Positions 25,478 to 38,258 of a stretch of DNA of 64,000 nt are shown here, piece after piece. The position numbers and the translations under genes are program-made. The notes under the pieces were generated by a model. It was not told the DNA's origin. It ran no database searches and was given only the letters and a program-made list of their open reading frames with translations. This stretch comes from Austropuccinia psidii (taxonomy: Eukaryota; Basidiomycota; Pucciniomycetes; Pucciniales; Sphaerophragmiaceae). How positions within the stretch are numbered: the stretch's first letter is position 1; each line of letters opens with the position of its first letter. The stretch is from assembly GCA_023105745.1 (NCBI GenBank), contig JALGQZ010000009.1:17222564-17286563 (forward strand). The letters are read 5' to 3'.

Positions 25478-27320
25478 TAGAAGATGTGTCTATGAAACTC
25501 TTGTTCATATTACTATTAACCAGGGTTACTATTACTGTTCTTATGAAATATAATAAATAAATTTTATTCTAACCACAATTAAATAATTAATTACTTAATT
25601 CTTTCTTTTACTTTTTATACACTACTAGTTATTGTAAGAGTAATTAGTAAATGTCTACTAGAAACAATTGCAAGTATTTATTTTAAAGCTTCCTATTAAA
25701 ATGATATAGAATTATTTGAATGTATAACTATCTTTTGGAAGAGTAATTTTAAATATAGTTCTTGAAGAAATGCATTACTAGAGAAACACTTTTTGGAGTA
25801 AGTGAAAACACTCACCAATACTCCAATAATACCTTGATAAAAATTGGTAGAGTGATTTGAAAGATTAATTTTTAATTTAAAAGATCAAAATTGTATTGTA
25901 ACAGTAATAAGACAATATGACAGCTACATACTATTCCAAACAGTATATTTCTATTATTTCATGTCTTTCTGATTTATTCTGAAATACTTAAAACACTTGA
26001 TGCAAGGATTAACTAATACTTACTTTTTGGTACTAATGGTATTATTGATTAACATGATGATCTGGAAAAATAAGCAATAGGAGGCCTTTTTCAAGTCAAC
26101 AACAGCTAAAAAAGGGATTTTATGGATAAAAACAAAGAAAACGTTAGTCAGAAACATTAAATCCTCTTTTGATAATTGTTTCAATCACCTGTTGTCACAT
26201 AAGATTATCATAATTTCTTAATGGAGTCATTTTAAATGACCACCAATTCATTTATGGTTTAGAAATAAAGGAGTAAAAGCTTTCAATCTTATTTTGTTTC
26301 AAAATAATAATTAATTTCCCAAACTTATAAATTTTATCGGAAATTTAATTACAGAGTGTATTTTGTGTGAACCTTTGAAGATTCAGTGTTTCACATGGAA
26401 TTATCAAAAATGGACTGTGAGTAAAACTTTTAAGTTTAATTATGAAGTACTTTTTATTTTTGTTTCTACATTTATTATCCCTTTCTCCATTGGTTCTTAA
26501 TTCTTCAGAAAGATTAATTAATAATTGTATTTTTGATGAATTTTTGAAGTGTTTACCTTATTTCTGCATAGAATTACAAATAGCACAGTAATGCTGGTTG
26601 CCATGAGGTAAATGCATGGATAAAAGTCCAGAGAGTTTTTAATTTCTCTTTCAAGGTTTATCAATGGAAATTAAATATTAATTGACATGTTCAAAGGAGT
26701 CAGAGTAGCTCATTACCTCCTTGTCACACCAAAATTGCATAGATTCAAGATTTAGATCTATCCAGGCCTCAGAGGCCTCAGAAGTTGGCTACCCTGGCTC
26801 TCTTTGATATCTTTTGTCCCCATTAGGTATTCTCATGTCAAAAATAGCAATTCAGGGTGTAAAACTGATATCCACTATGGGTGTATGTATGCTGTATTTA
26901 AGAATCCTGTGATATTAAGTGCGTAAAACATGCATATCATTATTCTTAATGTATATGTAACATGGTATTTTTCACATTCCCATTATTTTGGTAAAGAATT
27001 GATAGAAACACAAATCTTCAAAATTCTTTTATGTGTTATTGATGATGTGGTGTTGAAGTATTTTCCATATTACCACCTCATAGAGTTAATTTGAGCTTTT
27101 TCACTCTATGGAGCTACCTTAGGTGAAGGTTTGTGCAGAATCCAAATCTGGCCTTGAGTCCATGGATCGACTTACTCACAAAACATTTATTCAGATTTTC
27201 TTGAATAAAAAATTACATTTTTGAATATGTGCATGACATATGAGCTATGAATAGTAAAGAATCTGTTTTAATATTAAATTTGGCCCATTTGGGTATGTAA
27301 AATATACCTCAAGGCTCACA
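25478..27320 (-). mobile_element. 3' LTR of element Y
   Basis: On the minus strand it starts TGTGAGCCTTGAGGTATA at 27320 and ends near 25478 in a worn version of CATAGACAAACCTTACA. Related to F2, but a subfamily of its own. Confidence 0.8.
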
Positions 27321-27357
27321 TTACCTCCCACCAAAATAGAATTGTACTACAATTCTA
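27321..27357 (-). other. Element Y: polypurine tract and hairpin
   Basis: On the minus strand, GGTGGGAGGTAA (27332-27321) abuts the LTR. Just upstream, TAGAATTGT and ACAATTCTA (27357-27337) form a perfect 9-bp stem with loop AGT. Old as this copy is, the stem has no mismatch. Confidence 0.7.
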
Positions 27358-27569
27358 TAAATGATTACAAAAAGAAAAAGGCCCCAAAGGTGATTAATTT
27401 CCACTTTCTAACCTCTTTGTATTACTCAGGTCAAGTATTTAAAGCACATTTATAGGCATATTCAGGATTGTGTCCTTATTTCATTCCTAAGTCTTCTCAA
27501 AAGCTTATTTGAGTCAGGTATATCTGATTCTGCCACCCATTAATCCTCATGTACTGGATTTCTATATCT

Positions 27570-28790
27570 GACAAGATATTATCTTTTATTTTTACTGCTA
27601 ATTCTCCTTTCTTTGATGACTTTCTTTATCTTTTTGTCTTCATTCTGTTCCACTGGGGGTGTAGCTAAGGAAGTTGTGCTCCTTAATGGAAAAAATTCTT
27701 TATCAACCGGTTGATAAGATTTCAAAAAGCTGACTGGGAAGGTGGGGTTTTTATTTTCCAACTAACCACTCAATTTCACTTTAACTTCATTGCTTCCATG
27801 TAAGGAAACAATAACAAAATGTTTGAGTTTCTTTGGGTCTTTGATATTATCAAAGTCCAATGTTGAAACCAGAAATGGGTCCCCTACTTTGAAGTCTGAT
27901 AATTTATGATTTTTGTCCCACTTCTATTTTGCATATCCAAAAGAGACATTAATGCTCTATTTTGCATGATTTTTCACTTTATAAAGCATAATCTTGAAGC
28001 TGTAAGCTTTAGGATGAATTTCAATCAAGTCTTTCCTCAGTGTTTCTGCTGGGACTCTTGGATTCCATCCTTTTTCTAACATAGCAGGAGTCTGAGGTGT
28101 GGAAGAATGAACAGATCTCTTATATTCAAGTTTTAATACAGGTATCAAAGTGCACCAGTAATTATTAACAACATCTAGGTATTTGAATTTTAAACCATTG
28201 GCACATAATCTCCTGATCATGTAATCTAAGGTTGAATCATTCTCTCTGCCAGCCCATCAGTCTGAGGGTGGTATGCTGTAGAAAATTATAATGTGGTCCC
28301 AAACACTCAATGCAGATTGGTCCAAATTTCATATGTAAGCTTAGAGTTTCTGTCACTTATTTTAATCTCAAATATCCCTTCATGAGAAATCACTTCATTC
28401 CATAGAAGAAGATCTGTATCCATAGCAGTGTCATCTTTATGACATGGTAAGAATATTGGAGCTTTTCTATATCTGTCTACAAGGACTAAGAAATCATTAT
28501 AGCTTTTGTCACCACTTGGAGGAAGTGCTGTGACCCAATCCATATGAAAACCTTCCTAAGGGTATTTTGGTTCCTGGATGTGGATCAGAAGTCCATATTT
28601 CTTTCCTGCACTCCTGTTAGCATTTTGGAATCTGTCGCAAGTATGGAAATACTCAATGGTTTCTTTTCTCCAAGATTTCCACCATACACAGTTCTTGACT
28701 TTGTCAATTTTCCTGTCTTCTTATACATCTCTATAATATATGCTATCATGTAATTTATGAAGATTGGTATTGATAAGCAATTGACTACAT
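27570..28790 (-). pseudogene. Element Y: integrase and tail, broken
   Basis: Pieces in order on the minus strand: 28543-28307 ([12 protein letters not shown], with the first Asp and ISDRNSK with the second), a shifted frame with DGLAERMIQ (catalytic Glu intact, about 28250), 28220-27957 (CANGLKFKYLD, LEKGWNPRVP), and 27761-27579 (NPTFPVSFLKSY and a Lys/Arg-rich end). The chromodomain is barely readable. Many stops. Confidence 0.85.
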
Positions 28791-28864
28791 AATGTCATTA
28801 CACAATAATTCTTAGTTCTGTGGTATAGTATGCCATCAAAAAAGTGAAATATTCTTTCTGAATA

Positions 28865-29470
28865 TCATTTTCTCCATATTTCATCCAGTGAAGTAACCAA
28901 AGCTGTGTCTTTACAGTCTTTATCCAGAAAGGATGTCAAAATATTGAAACTCTTGTCTTGTTTATATGACTCACTGACTTCTTCAAAGAATTCAGTCCCA
29001 ATTTCAGTTATGTTAATCCCTTCAGTTGTGATATGTGGTTCTGCTTTTAAAGCTCCATAAGCTGGGATATCAGGGGTATTTTCTAATTCCCACCTTCTGA
29101 TTCCATCAGAATCATTATTTATATTTCCTTTGTTGTGAGCTATATTCATATTTCCTCTATATTCTTGAATGGCTATTTTCCAACTCAAAATGTGTCTGTT
29201 GTGTTTTTTCATGTTCAGAAGTAATTTTACTGAATCACAGTCAGTTATTACTTCAAAGACACTTCCATAAAAATAATATTTTAGTTTCTCAAGCTCCCAT
29301 ACCAAATGTAAGCATTCCATTTGGCTTGCACCATGTCTGGCTTCTGCTGGTGTGATTTGTCTTGATATATAACAAACTGGTCCTTCTGTTTGTTTGTCAT
29401 TGATAATTTGCACTTGATGTAGGGCTGCCCCTAATCCATCTCCAAATGCATCAATTTACAATTTAAAAGG
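28865..29470 (-). pseudogene. Element Y: RNase H
   Basis: Open for 182 codons (29413-28865). It has QMECLHLVW (Glu), VITDCDSVK (Asp) and SDGIRRW (Asp). The first catalytic Asp block lies upstream across a break. The reading continues into the spacer before the integrase zinc finger. Confidence 0.88.
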
Positions 29471-30185
29471 TATATTCTGGTAAGTCATAATATTTAAAGG
29501 TGCTTCTGTGTCACAAATTCTGTCTGTTTATCACAGATTTTGTAGAGTAACATGGCTATAATTGCAAAATCCTTCAGATGCTGCCTATAGTAACTGTAAA
29601 ATCCAAGAAAAGACATCTTTTCTTTTTTTCTGGGGTATAGGCTTAAATAACACTTCTGCTACTCTATTTCTTTCAATACCCAAGCTTAATCCTGAGACTA
29701 CATGTCAAAGTGCCATAAGTTCTTCAAAGCCAAAATTGCACTTCTTAAGTGAAATTCTCATATTCACTTCTGAAAATTTGTCCAGTTCTCTTTCAATTAT
29801 TTCAAGGTTCAGAAACCATGATTCTGAACATATAATTATGTAATCAATATAAATAATGGGCCATCCTTCAGAAAATTCTGTAGGCAAGATGTCATTAATC
29901 ATTCTTTGATAATGAGATGAAGCAGTTTTAATCCCAATGGAAATTTTTGATATTAATCAATACCACAGTTAGTGATAATTACAAGTAGTTTCTTGGCTTC
30001 AGGAATCAAGAAATTCTGATTTAATCCTTGCAGTGCATCCATTGAGTTTATGTACTTGACTTTGGATAATTGGTTCAAGGTTTCTTTGATTCTAGTAATT
30101 TGATACCCATCTGGAACTGTGTAGATATTAAGAGCTCTAATCTCCCCAAATTTTTCTATGGTCTTCTCCTAACCCAGAAATGCTG
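29471..30185 (-). pseudogene. Element Y: reverse transcriptase C-terminal two thirds, active site lost
   Basis: Recognisable from RALNIYTVPDGY (about 30130) through NSMDALQG (about 30040) to YIDYIIICSE (about 29850) and ISLKKCNFGFEEL (about 29720). The second catalytic Asp of YIDD is Tyr. The fingers, protease and gag capsid that should lie upstream are absent; sequence jumps to the 5' gag region at about 30185. Confidence 0.88.
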
Positions 30186-30480
30186 TTATGTGTAAGTAGC
30201 ATTTCATGGCCCCCTGCCAAAGGCTTGGAAAAATCTCCCATTCCTTCTCCTTGGCTGCTCTGTACCAGCCTTTGTACTGGGACTGATATAATTCTATGGT
30301 GGCCACTTGGAAGTGTTTCAACCCTTAAAACATTAAGTTGAATCAGTTTAGTCTCAGAGTTAATGTAAAAGTTTGTTGGTACACACCTTGGGAAATGGGG
30401 GCAGCTCTGGCATCCTCCAGATGTGCCTCTCTTGAGGAAGGCCTTTCATCTCTGGCCATTGTCTTGACTCTTCCTTGTCC
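30186..30480 (-). pseudogene. Element Y: relic of the frame overlapping gag
   Basis: On the minus strand it reads ERHIWRMPELPPFPK, then a segment that looks like an intron (GTGTGT to AAG), then HFQVATIELYQSQYKGWYR and FPSLWQGAMKCYL. The same words lie in the second frame of A and B, and similar ones in C. The gag frame is not preserved. Confidence 0.65.
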
Positions 30481-30499
30481 ATATTGATTCATTTGGACT

Positions 30500-30706
30500 T
30501 TATAGTCTCTTTGCTTTTCTGTTATTCATGATTTTCACGTCAATTTTAGAGAAAATAAAGAATAAAGACAAATAAAACACACCTTTTGGTGGTTTTTTGG
30601 ATAACTCTGCTTTAAATAAAGTGCCTCTGTTGGATATTTGCACTTCAATATCACTTTCAGATTCTGAATCAAAATTGATTAAGAGTAACTCAGACAGGAA
30701 TCTCAT
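30500..30706 (-). pseudogene. Element Y: leader exon relic
   Basis: The open stretch contains DSESESDIEVQISNRGTLF and KKPPKG, parallel to the leader exons of A and B (SSDSETSESSIEIQ, KEPFKG). It ends before a GTGTGT donor-like word, and AATTGACGTGAAAATCATG follows, the same layout as before the gag ATG in B. Confidence 0.6.
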
Positions 30707-30914
30707 GAGTTTTTGGTTGTGAAAAAGCCATGGGTAAAAAAATTGAAAGTTAATTCAAATTTCTCAATAAAAAATATTTTCAAGAAAATTTCAAAAATAA
30801 AAATAATTCAACTTCAAAATAAAAGAAAAAGAATATCAAATGAATATACTTTAAGGCTTAAGAATATATCAATTAGGGGTTAAAGGTTCAAATAAACATG
30901 GCCAGGCTCCCAAA

Positions 30915-33900
30915 TTTAAGATGTATCTATGAAACTCTTGTTAATATTACTATTAACCCAGAGTACTACAGCTTTTATTATGAGATATAATAAATAAATT
31001 TATTATAACCAAAATTGATTAATTGATTAATTAATTATTTCTTTTACTTGTTATACACCACTAGGGATTATAACATTAAGTATTAATTGTCACTTGTCAG
31101 CCTGTGACTCAAAACCAGAGCACAAGCATGACTGCCAGATACCATAAATCAACGGTATAGGCAAGATACCACCAAAAAATGGAGCTGAGCCAAATCATCT
31201 CAAAAGGTATCAAAATAAAGAGGAAACTTACCCCTTTCCAAATATGCAAGTCCCATCACCATAGGACAAAGAATAACAAAGTTATTCCTGCTCAAAGTTG
31301 TTTCTGAGCATAAACCTTAAACTTCACCTCTCATCTGAAATACAGAGTAAGAGGCTTAACCCCATAAAATGGGTATTCAAAAGAAAGGTCTCATTCAGGG
31401 CTATCCAATGGTACTATCCAAACTGAGGTAGCACCAGTATTACTGAAGTTATGGCTAAATTCAGGCCAAATAAGGGTGAATAAAATATTCACCTCTCATC
31501 TAACTTCTACAGTTTTAGTGTGAGATACTTAAGGTGGGGTCTTTTTAGAAAGAGAGCAATAGGGGATATCTGATGGTGCTATTCATTTCCCTATATCTCA
31601 TCTAGAACAAAAGGTATAAGGCAAACAAGCCCAATACAGCTTTTTCCTAAAACCACACATATGTACAAAGATGTTGTACATGGGATAGCTATGCCATATT
31701 GAATGATAACCATATCAAATGAGGTACTATTGTGTATAAAACATACAGGGATACACACTGAACCAATTTTGAGGTTGATATCTCAAAAACTGACAAAGTG
31801 ATGGCTGTTTTAAGGTCAAAATATCCCATAAACATGATTATGAGGTGTCAAACAGACAAAGAAGCTTGTTTTTACTTCAATAACTCATAGTTCATTCAAT
31901 ACTGGGGTCTCATACAGGTTCTGTACAGCATTTTACATGTCATACACGTCAGCATCAGGCTGTGTGGTCCCCAGATGAAGATTTTCACCCTGTATTGGTG
32001 AAAACTGCCCAGATGTGGTTTCAAAGCCACATCTGAGCCCAATACAGGCTGTAAAGGCCTTTTTTCAAGCCACAAGACTTTCCTGGAGAGTTAAAAACCT
32101 TCACTTCCTCTACGTGGAAAGGTCTAGCAGCCTTTCCACCCCATTTCAGGATAAAAAGGGGCCTTTTCACAGCCAGAAAAGGTTTCCTCATCCTTCTCTT
32201 GAATTCCTATGTAGTACAACTGTAAAAAACAGTTATACTCTTGGAAAATAATCAGGTATACTCTAAATTTAAGTATTGTAGTCTTTATTATTGTAATCCA
32301 ACAGGTAAAGCTGCACCCAGGGCTTTCAACAGCACTCACCACCACTATTCCACAATAGTAAAGCCCTCTTATTTTATTTATAAACCCTTGTTATCATTAA
32401 GAACCTTTATCACTGTGTCACAGTCATAGTTGAAGTTGTAAATAGCTTAATTACTGCTTCATCATAGACTCAGCCTGACATCACTAGAATCAATTACAAG
32501 AAGTATTAACTATAAAACTCCTTATTAAAATGATATAAAATTATTTTAATGTATAACTATCTTTTTCAAGAATAATTATGAAGATAATTCTTGAAGAAAA
32601 CTATTACCAAAGAAAAATTAAATAATTAAGTGAAAAAACTCACCAATACTCAAATAATACCTTTATAAGAACTGGTAGAGTCATTTGACAGATTAATTGT
32701 GGATTTGAAGGATCCAAATTGTATTATAACAGTAATAAAACAATATAAAAGCTAAATACTATTTTATATATTATATTTATATTATTTAACATCTTTCTTA
32801 TTGATTCTGAAATAATTAAAACACTTAAGAAAAGGAGTAACTAATACTTACTTGTTGGTACTGATGGTATGATTGTATAATATGATGATTTGGAAAAAAA
32901 CAACAAGAGGAGGTCTATTTTAAGTCAAAAAGTCTTACAGAGGGGTTCCCTGAGAAAAACTGAAAAATTAAGGATTTAGAAACCATTAATACCATTTTGA
33001 TAATTGGTTACATCACCTGTTGTCACATAAGATTATCATAATTACTTAATTAAGTCATTTTACATAACTACCAACCCATTTATGGTTCAGGAATAAAGGG
33101 TTAACAACTGCCAATATTATTTTATTTCCAAATAATCATGGATTTCTCAAATAGATTAATGTTATTGCAAATTTCATCACAGATTGTATTTTCTGTGAAC
33201 TTTTGAAGATTCAGTTTTTCAAGTGGAATTATCAAAAATGTATTGTATTCAAAAATTTTAATTTGAATTTTTAATTAATAACTATTTGTGATTCTTATAT
33301 GAAATATACCTTTCTAAATTGGTCCTTGAAGCTTCAGAAAGATTCATTAAGAGTTTTATTTCTAACGGATTTTTGAAGTTTTTACCTTATTTCTATGTAG
33401 AATTGCAAATAGCATAGTAATGGCTGGTCACCATGAGGTAAATGCATTGATACTAATCCAAAAAGGGTTTTAATTACTTTTTTGAGGTTTTTAAATGGAA
33501 AATAAATAATAATTGACATGTTTACAGGAGTCAGAGCTGCTAATTACCTCATTGTCAAGTCAAAATAGCAGTTTATTTGCTATTTTCTTATGATTACATG
33601 GGAATTTAACTTTGTAACAAAGTTCCCAAAAAAATTTTAATATACTAATTCTGCAATTATCAGCAATGGATTACATTGCTATAGCTATCTATGCCTCAGA
33701 GGCCTCAGAAGTTGGGTACCCTGGCTCTCTTTGTTTTCTTTTGTCCTCTTTATCTCTTTTCCTGTCACAAATAGTAGTTCGGGCTTCAAGATTGATTTCA
33801 ACTATGGGTGTAAAAAAACTTTATCTAAGAATACTTTATATTAATTTCAAAAAAAAATTAAGAAAAATATTCTTAGTGTGTATTTAACATGAGATTTATC

Positions 33901-34251
33901 AAATTTCCATTGTTTTTGGCATGAAATTGAGAAAAATAAACATTTTCACAATTATTTTATGTAGTATTGGTGATTTGGTATTGAATTATTTTCCATATTA
34001 CCACCTCCTTTCATTAATTTAAGCTTATTTACTCTTTTTAGCTACCATAGGTAAATTCTTTGTGTAGAATCCAAATTTGGCCTTAAATCCATGGCTCTAC
34101 TTCCTCAAAAAAAAAAGTTATTCATTTTTTCTTGAATAAAAAATTATAAATTTTGGATATATTCATTACTTATTAGTTATTCATAATTCAAAATTTTTTT
34201 TAAGATTAATTGTGGCTTATTTGATTATTTAAGAGATCTGCAAGGCTCACA
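30915..34251 (-). mobile_element. 5' LTR of element Y, split by a solo LTR
   Basis: On the minus strand it runs from TGTGAGCCTTGCAGATC at 34251 to CATAGATACATCTTAAA at 30915. The parts 30915-31089 and 32486-34251 align to the 3' LTR of Y. The primer-like block TTTGGGAGCCTGGCCATG lies just inside (30917-30900). Confidence 0.82.
31095..32480 (+). mobile_element. Solo LTR, family F3
   Basis: 1386 bp, starting TGTCAGCCTGTGACTC and ending CAGCCTGACA, with perfect TCACT duplications (31090-31094 and 32481-32485). It matches the LTR of element Z. A TATA-like GGATAAAAAGG lies near 32150. ORFs inside (for example 32015-32251) coincide with equally non-coding sequence in Z's LTR. Confidence 0.95.
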
Positions 34252-34256
34252 TATTA

Positions 34257-34901
34257 AATTCAATAAAATACTAAGTTCAAATTTAAGAAACATTTTTCTT
34301 TTAGATACAAATCTTATATTTTATATGACTCAGGTCATAAATTGTATAAATCACTCTCTTCTTAGTCATTATACTAATATTTTATTAAAAATTGTTAAAT
34401 ACACTTAAAATCTATAAATCCACATAAAAATAGCAAAAATTGGATTTCTCACTATTTATAGTTGTAACTACAGTCTAAAAACATTTTTAATTACTTCTTC
34501 AGGCTTAAAGTAACTCAATATTATTATATTAAGAACTAAAATTAGGTTTTTTTTCTTTTAATTTCTATATAAAATCATTTTCATAAATTTAAATAGTATT
34601 TATATGGATTTATAACCTTAATATTGGTAATTATCTAGCAAAAAGGTGTTATTTTTTATTAAATAACCATTTTTGTACTCAATTACTATTTTCTTTGATA
34701 ACAAAAGTAATTAGCCATAATATATTAAGTATCAAATCATTAATAAAATATAATATAATATATTTTAAACCATAAATACAATTATATCATATTATTGTAA
34801 TTTTTTCAATTCTTATTATTCATTATTTATCAGAACATTCAAAATCTAATAAGTAGAATATTAGTATTTTTTTCCTTATTTTTTGATAGTCACACCTTAC
34901 A
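34257..34901 (+). mobile_element. 3' LTR of element X, part 3 of 3
   Basis: AT-rich sequence aligning to about 17390-18053 of the F2b solo LTR, ending GATAGTCACACCTTACA. TGAGG (34902-34906) follows and should be X's target duplication; its partner lies left of the window or is lost. Confidence 0.75.
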
Positions 34902-35423
34902 TGAGGCAAGGAGGAAACTGAGGAATAGTTATATCAGATGTAATATTTTTTTTTAGAATAGCCTTAAAATGGAGTTTTTTTTCTTTATTTTTGTGTTGAA
35001 AAATTTTGGTTTAAGAAGTTATTTCTACATAGACTTAAATATGAAACAAATCAATTGAGCTCTATGTAAAAAATATTGAATCTCGAAGATCTAGCTCAGA
35101 AGTTGACCGAATCATAATAGAAAGCTAGAACCCAGTGGTATTACAAATGAAAGCTGTGTCAGACCTGTTACCACTTCCAGTAGGAATATCTTTTTCTCCA
35201 TGGTGATTAGTATTTATTATTAAGTCTCATTTTTCTATAAAGATACTTTAAGTTATTTAAATGAAAAATTCTTTTTTTTGTAAATATATATTTTTTTGTT
35301 TTGCTTTTTAAAGAATTGAGATTTATATATTTTAAATCTTAAAAATAATGAAGGAAAAATTGAATATTTATTTCTCCTATAATTTAAATCCATTTATTAA
35401 ACTAAGGTCTCTAATTTAGTAGC
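34902..35423. other. Spacer, nothing recognised
   Basis: AT-rich, no gene-like ORF and no transposon end. Confidence 0.4.
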
Positions 35424-36180
35424 TGTCACAGGGGCTCTTCTAAGTGAAAAGGGCCTGGCACTCAGTAAACTGGACTAAATTATGGAGGGCTCAATGAGGG
35501 AATAAGGTTGTATACACTTCAGAGTGTAATAAAAATAGAACTTCTAATTAAATGAATGTAAGGAAGAAGAAACAAAATAATAAAAGTAAATAATAAAAGA
35601 GCCAACCACAAACAAGTCCAAATCCACTTTTTCAACCTGTCAGAAAGAAAGAGAATGGTTAATAAGGATATGACCACCACAACTCTACTGAACAGGTGAG
35701 GAAGCGCAAAAACCAACTTACAACAAATAAATTTAATACTCCAAAATAAGAGTAAGGTTTTTTATTAAATAATAGATCAAATATATTAATTAACAAGGGG
35801 AAAGTCCCCAGGGGGAGATAGAGGGGCTTTTATATGTGATAATCCCAAAGCCCTGATCCAAAGAGTGAGTTTTATTGAGAGGAATATTCATTTGAATTGA
35901 TTTGAATAATATATCCCTTGTATGGATGTACAGGTTCTGTACAAGAGGTGTGGTGGAGTTGGGTGATCAGACAATTTCAGGCTTGTGAATCCAAAACTGT
36001 ATTTGGAATATCCAGCCTGTATAAGTGTTGACAGGCTGTTTTGATGAACCAAGCTGTATGCATGTTTTAGACAGAAGATTTTCTGAAACTGATTCTTGAT
36101 ACATATACTGGATTTTCTGTTTTTGTGAGTTTGAGTGGGTTTAAGGTTGAATACCCTTACCCCTGATAGTGGCTGTGACA
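35424..36180 (-). mobile_element. Probable solo LTR of a different family (F4)
   Basis: 757 bp bounded by TGTCACAG and CTGTGACA, an 8-bp terminal inverted repeat. The flanks GTAGC (35419-35423) and TTAGC (36181-36185) match at 4 of 5 bases. On the minus strand a CATATAAAAG box lies at about 35837-35828, near the middle, as in an LTR promoter. It could instead be a non-autonomous inverted-repeat element. The 99-codon minus-strand ORF inside (35888-36187) matches nothing I know. Confidence 0.6.
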
Positions 36181-36185
36181 TTAGC

Positions 36186-38253
36186 AAATATAAATGAATA
36201 GTGTAGATAATAGAAGTTATTTTAAAAATGGAAATTAAATATTCTGTAAAAGTGAAAAATAAATATTTTTTCTTCTCAATTTATTAAATCAACTTGGAGG
36301 GTTTTTTTGAATAAATTTAAAAGAACTTACAAAAATTTAAATATAAAAAAATTGGCCTCTTGTATGTTTTTATTAAAATCTAATATTATTTTACCAGAGC
36401 CTTGAATAAAATCATTATATTTGAAAATTTTAATACTTCTATATTTTAAAAGTTCATTGGATTTAAGAGAAGATTTATACTTAGTCCAAACAAAGAAATT
36501 TTCCTGTAATAAAATATTTTTGGCTTTCAAAAAAATCAAATTTCATTCATCTAAGTAATAAATTAATAATGAAAAAATACTAATAAAGATTCATTAAATA
36601 ATTCATTCATTATTAATTCATTTGATGAACCTATTTGATAAGTATCTTGCATAAGATAATGAAAAAAATTCTGAAAGAAAAATTTTCCAATTGAAATTTG
36701 ATAATCTTGATACATAATCTAATAAGTATATTAAGGGAATGTTATTACCAAATTTATTGTAAAAATATTGGTGTATCTTATTTTTTTAAAATCAACCTCA
36801 AGAAGAATAAAATCAAGGAAGGATCATTTGATTCAATTTTTTTTTTAAATCTTTTTGAATAAGTGGGAAGTTTTGAAATTATTTAGTAAAATAAACATTA
36901 CATAAAAATAAATAAATTGGATTCAAGTTAAAAAATTAAGGATCACTATATATCAAAGGAATTTTTTTTGTTTTGAAAACAATTTTTTTGAAGAAAACTG
37001 AAAAAAAGTTCTTATTAAAAATAATCAATAAATATTCATTCAAATTTCTTATTCCAACAAAATTTGAGGGGATATCTTTGGTTTTTTTCATGAAATAATT
37101 AGAAGAATAAAAGCTCAAATTCTCGATTCAATTTGAATTCAATAATATATCATCTCGAAAGTATTGAAGAAAATTTCTACAAAGACAAAAAGTTTCTTTA
37201 TTTTTATATGACTGTGGCTATGAGTATTAGGAAAGATGTACCAAAAAAATAATTCATTTTTGAATAATGTTTAACAAGGTGTTTTAGGCCAATTTCAATC
37301 TGTATTAAGTATTTGTTGATCCTAAAATACCCATCAGTATATAGTATTTTATTTTGTTATCATCCGTGTTATAGACCATTTTTATTTTCTTCCTTGCACT
37401 GTTTCTATCATGGGGAAAAAATGAAAGATATTCTTGAAAATTTATACATGCTTTTAGAGAACTATAACACAAAGTTCTAAATTATTTAATAACTAGAAAA
37501 AACCTCCAAATATCTTTCATTATTTTTTTCAAAAGAGATTTTTTCTTGAAATTTTGATTTTAGAGAAAAAATAATTTTTAACAAACTTCTTTTTTTTTTC
37601 TGTTGAAAAAATTGAAATGATTTCAACCTATTTTTTACCTTTAAATGTATCATATTGGACTAAATATTTTTCTCAAACCTTAAAAAAAAGAGAATTAATT
37701 TGTTTCTGAAAATCTCAATTTTTCAAAAAAAAAAGATTTTTCTTTTTCAAAAAGAAATTAATATTTCTCTAATTTTTTTTCTTGAATATTCCATTTATAT
37801 TGATAAAATCCATTTTATTATTTTGGAATTCTCTTCATCGAAAAAAAAAATGAAGATATTAATATTCCTTTTTTTGGATTAAAATATGAAAAAAAAAATC
37901 ATTTAATTTAAATGAGAATATCATTTTAGGAATTTTTCTTAATAGCTAAAATTATTTAATATTTATGATTAAACTAAAAAAAAATAATTAAGTTCATTAA
38001 AAGAAATGATTTTTATTTTGAAAAGAAATGATTTTTATTTTGAAAAAAATGATAGCATACTATTATTTTTTTATTTTTCAAAAAAGAAAAACATACTATT
38101 TCAATTAAAAATTGCATTTATTTCAAAACTATAAAATTATAATTCAATTCACTTTTGATTTTTAAATACATAAAAAAAAGATTATCGTGTTTCCAAAAAA
38201 CAAGTTGAAATTCTCCAAAAGGAATTAAATACCTCCAAAGAAAACCCTTGAAT
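36186..38253. other. Very AT-rich spacer
   Basis: Long A and T runs. Short ORFs of mainly Phe, Lys, Ile and Asn are what such composition gives by chance. A direct repeat of about 22 bp (AAAGAAATGATTTTTATTTTG) stands in tandem near 38000-38044. It ends with ATTTC, the duplication of element B. Confidence 0.5.
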
Positions 38254-38258
38254 ATTTC

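Larger units (their letters stand above)
25478..34251 (-). mobile_element. Element Y: old, internally deleted Ty3/Gypsy element, minus strand
   Basis: LTRs at 25478-27320 (3') and 30915-34251 (5', itself interrupted). The flanks, CATCA (25473-25477) and TATTA (34252-34256), fit an old duplication with two C-to-T changes. The internal region is about 3.6 kb against about 6.4-6.7 kb in A, B and C, because most of gag, the protease and the start of RT are missing. It sits inside the 3' LTR of X. Confidence 0.85.

Noticed and set aside
31980..32260. ORFs inside the F3 LTRs (also 9937-10143)
   Set aside because: LTR sequence shared by two copies, and the frames are not both kept. Treated as non-coding.
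36936..37882. Short Phe/Lys/Ile-rich ORFs resembling organellar proteins
   Set aside because: Composition of extremely AT-rich DNA; no domain or conserved word that would support a mitochondrial insertion.
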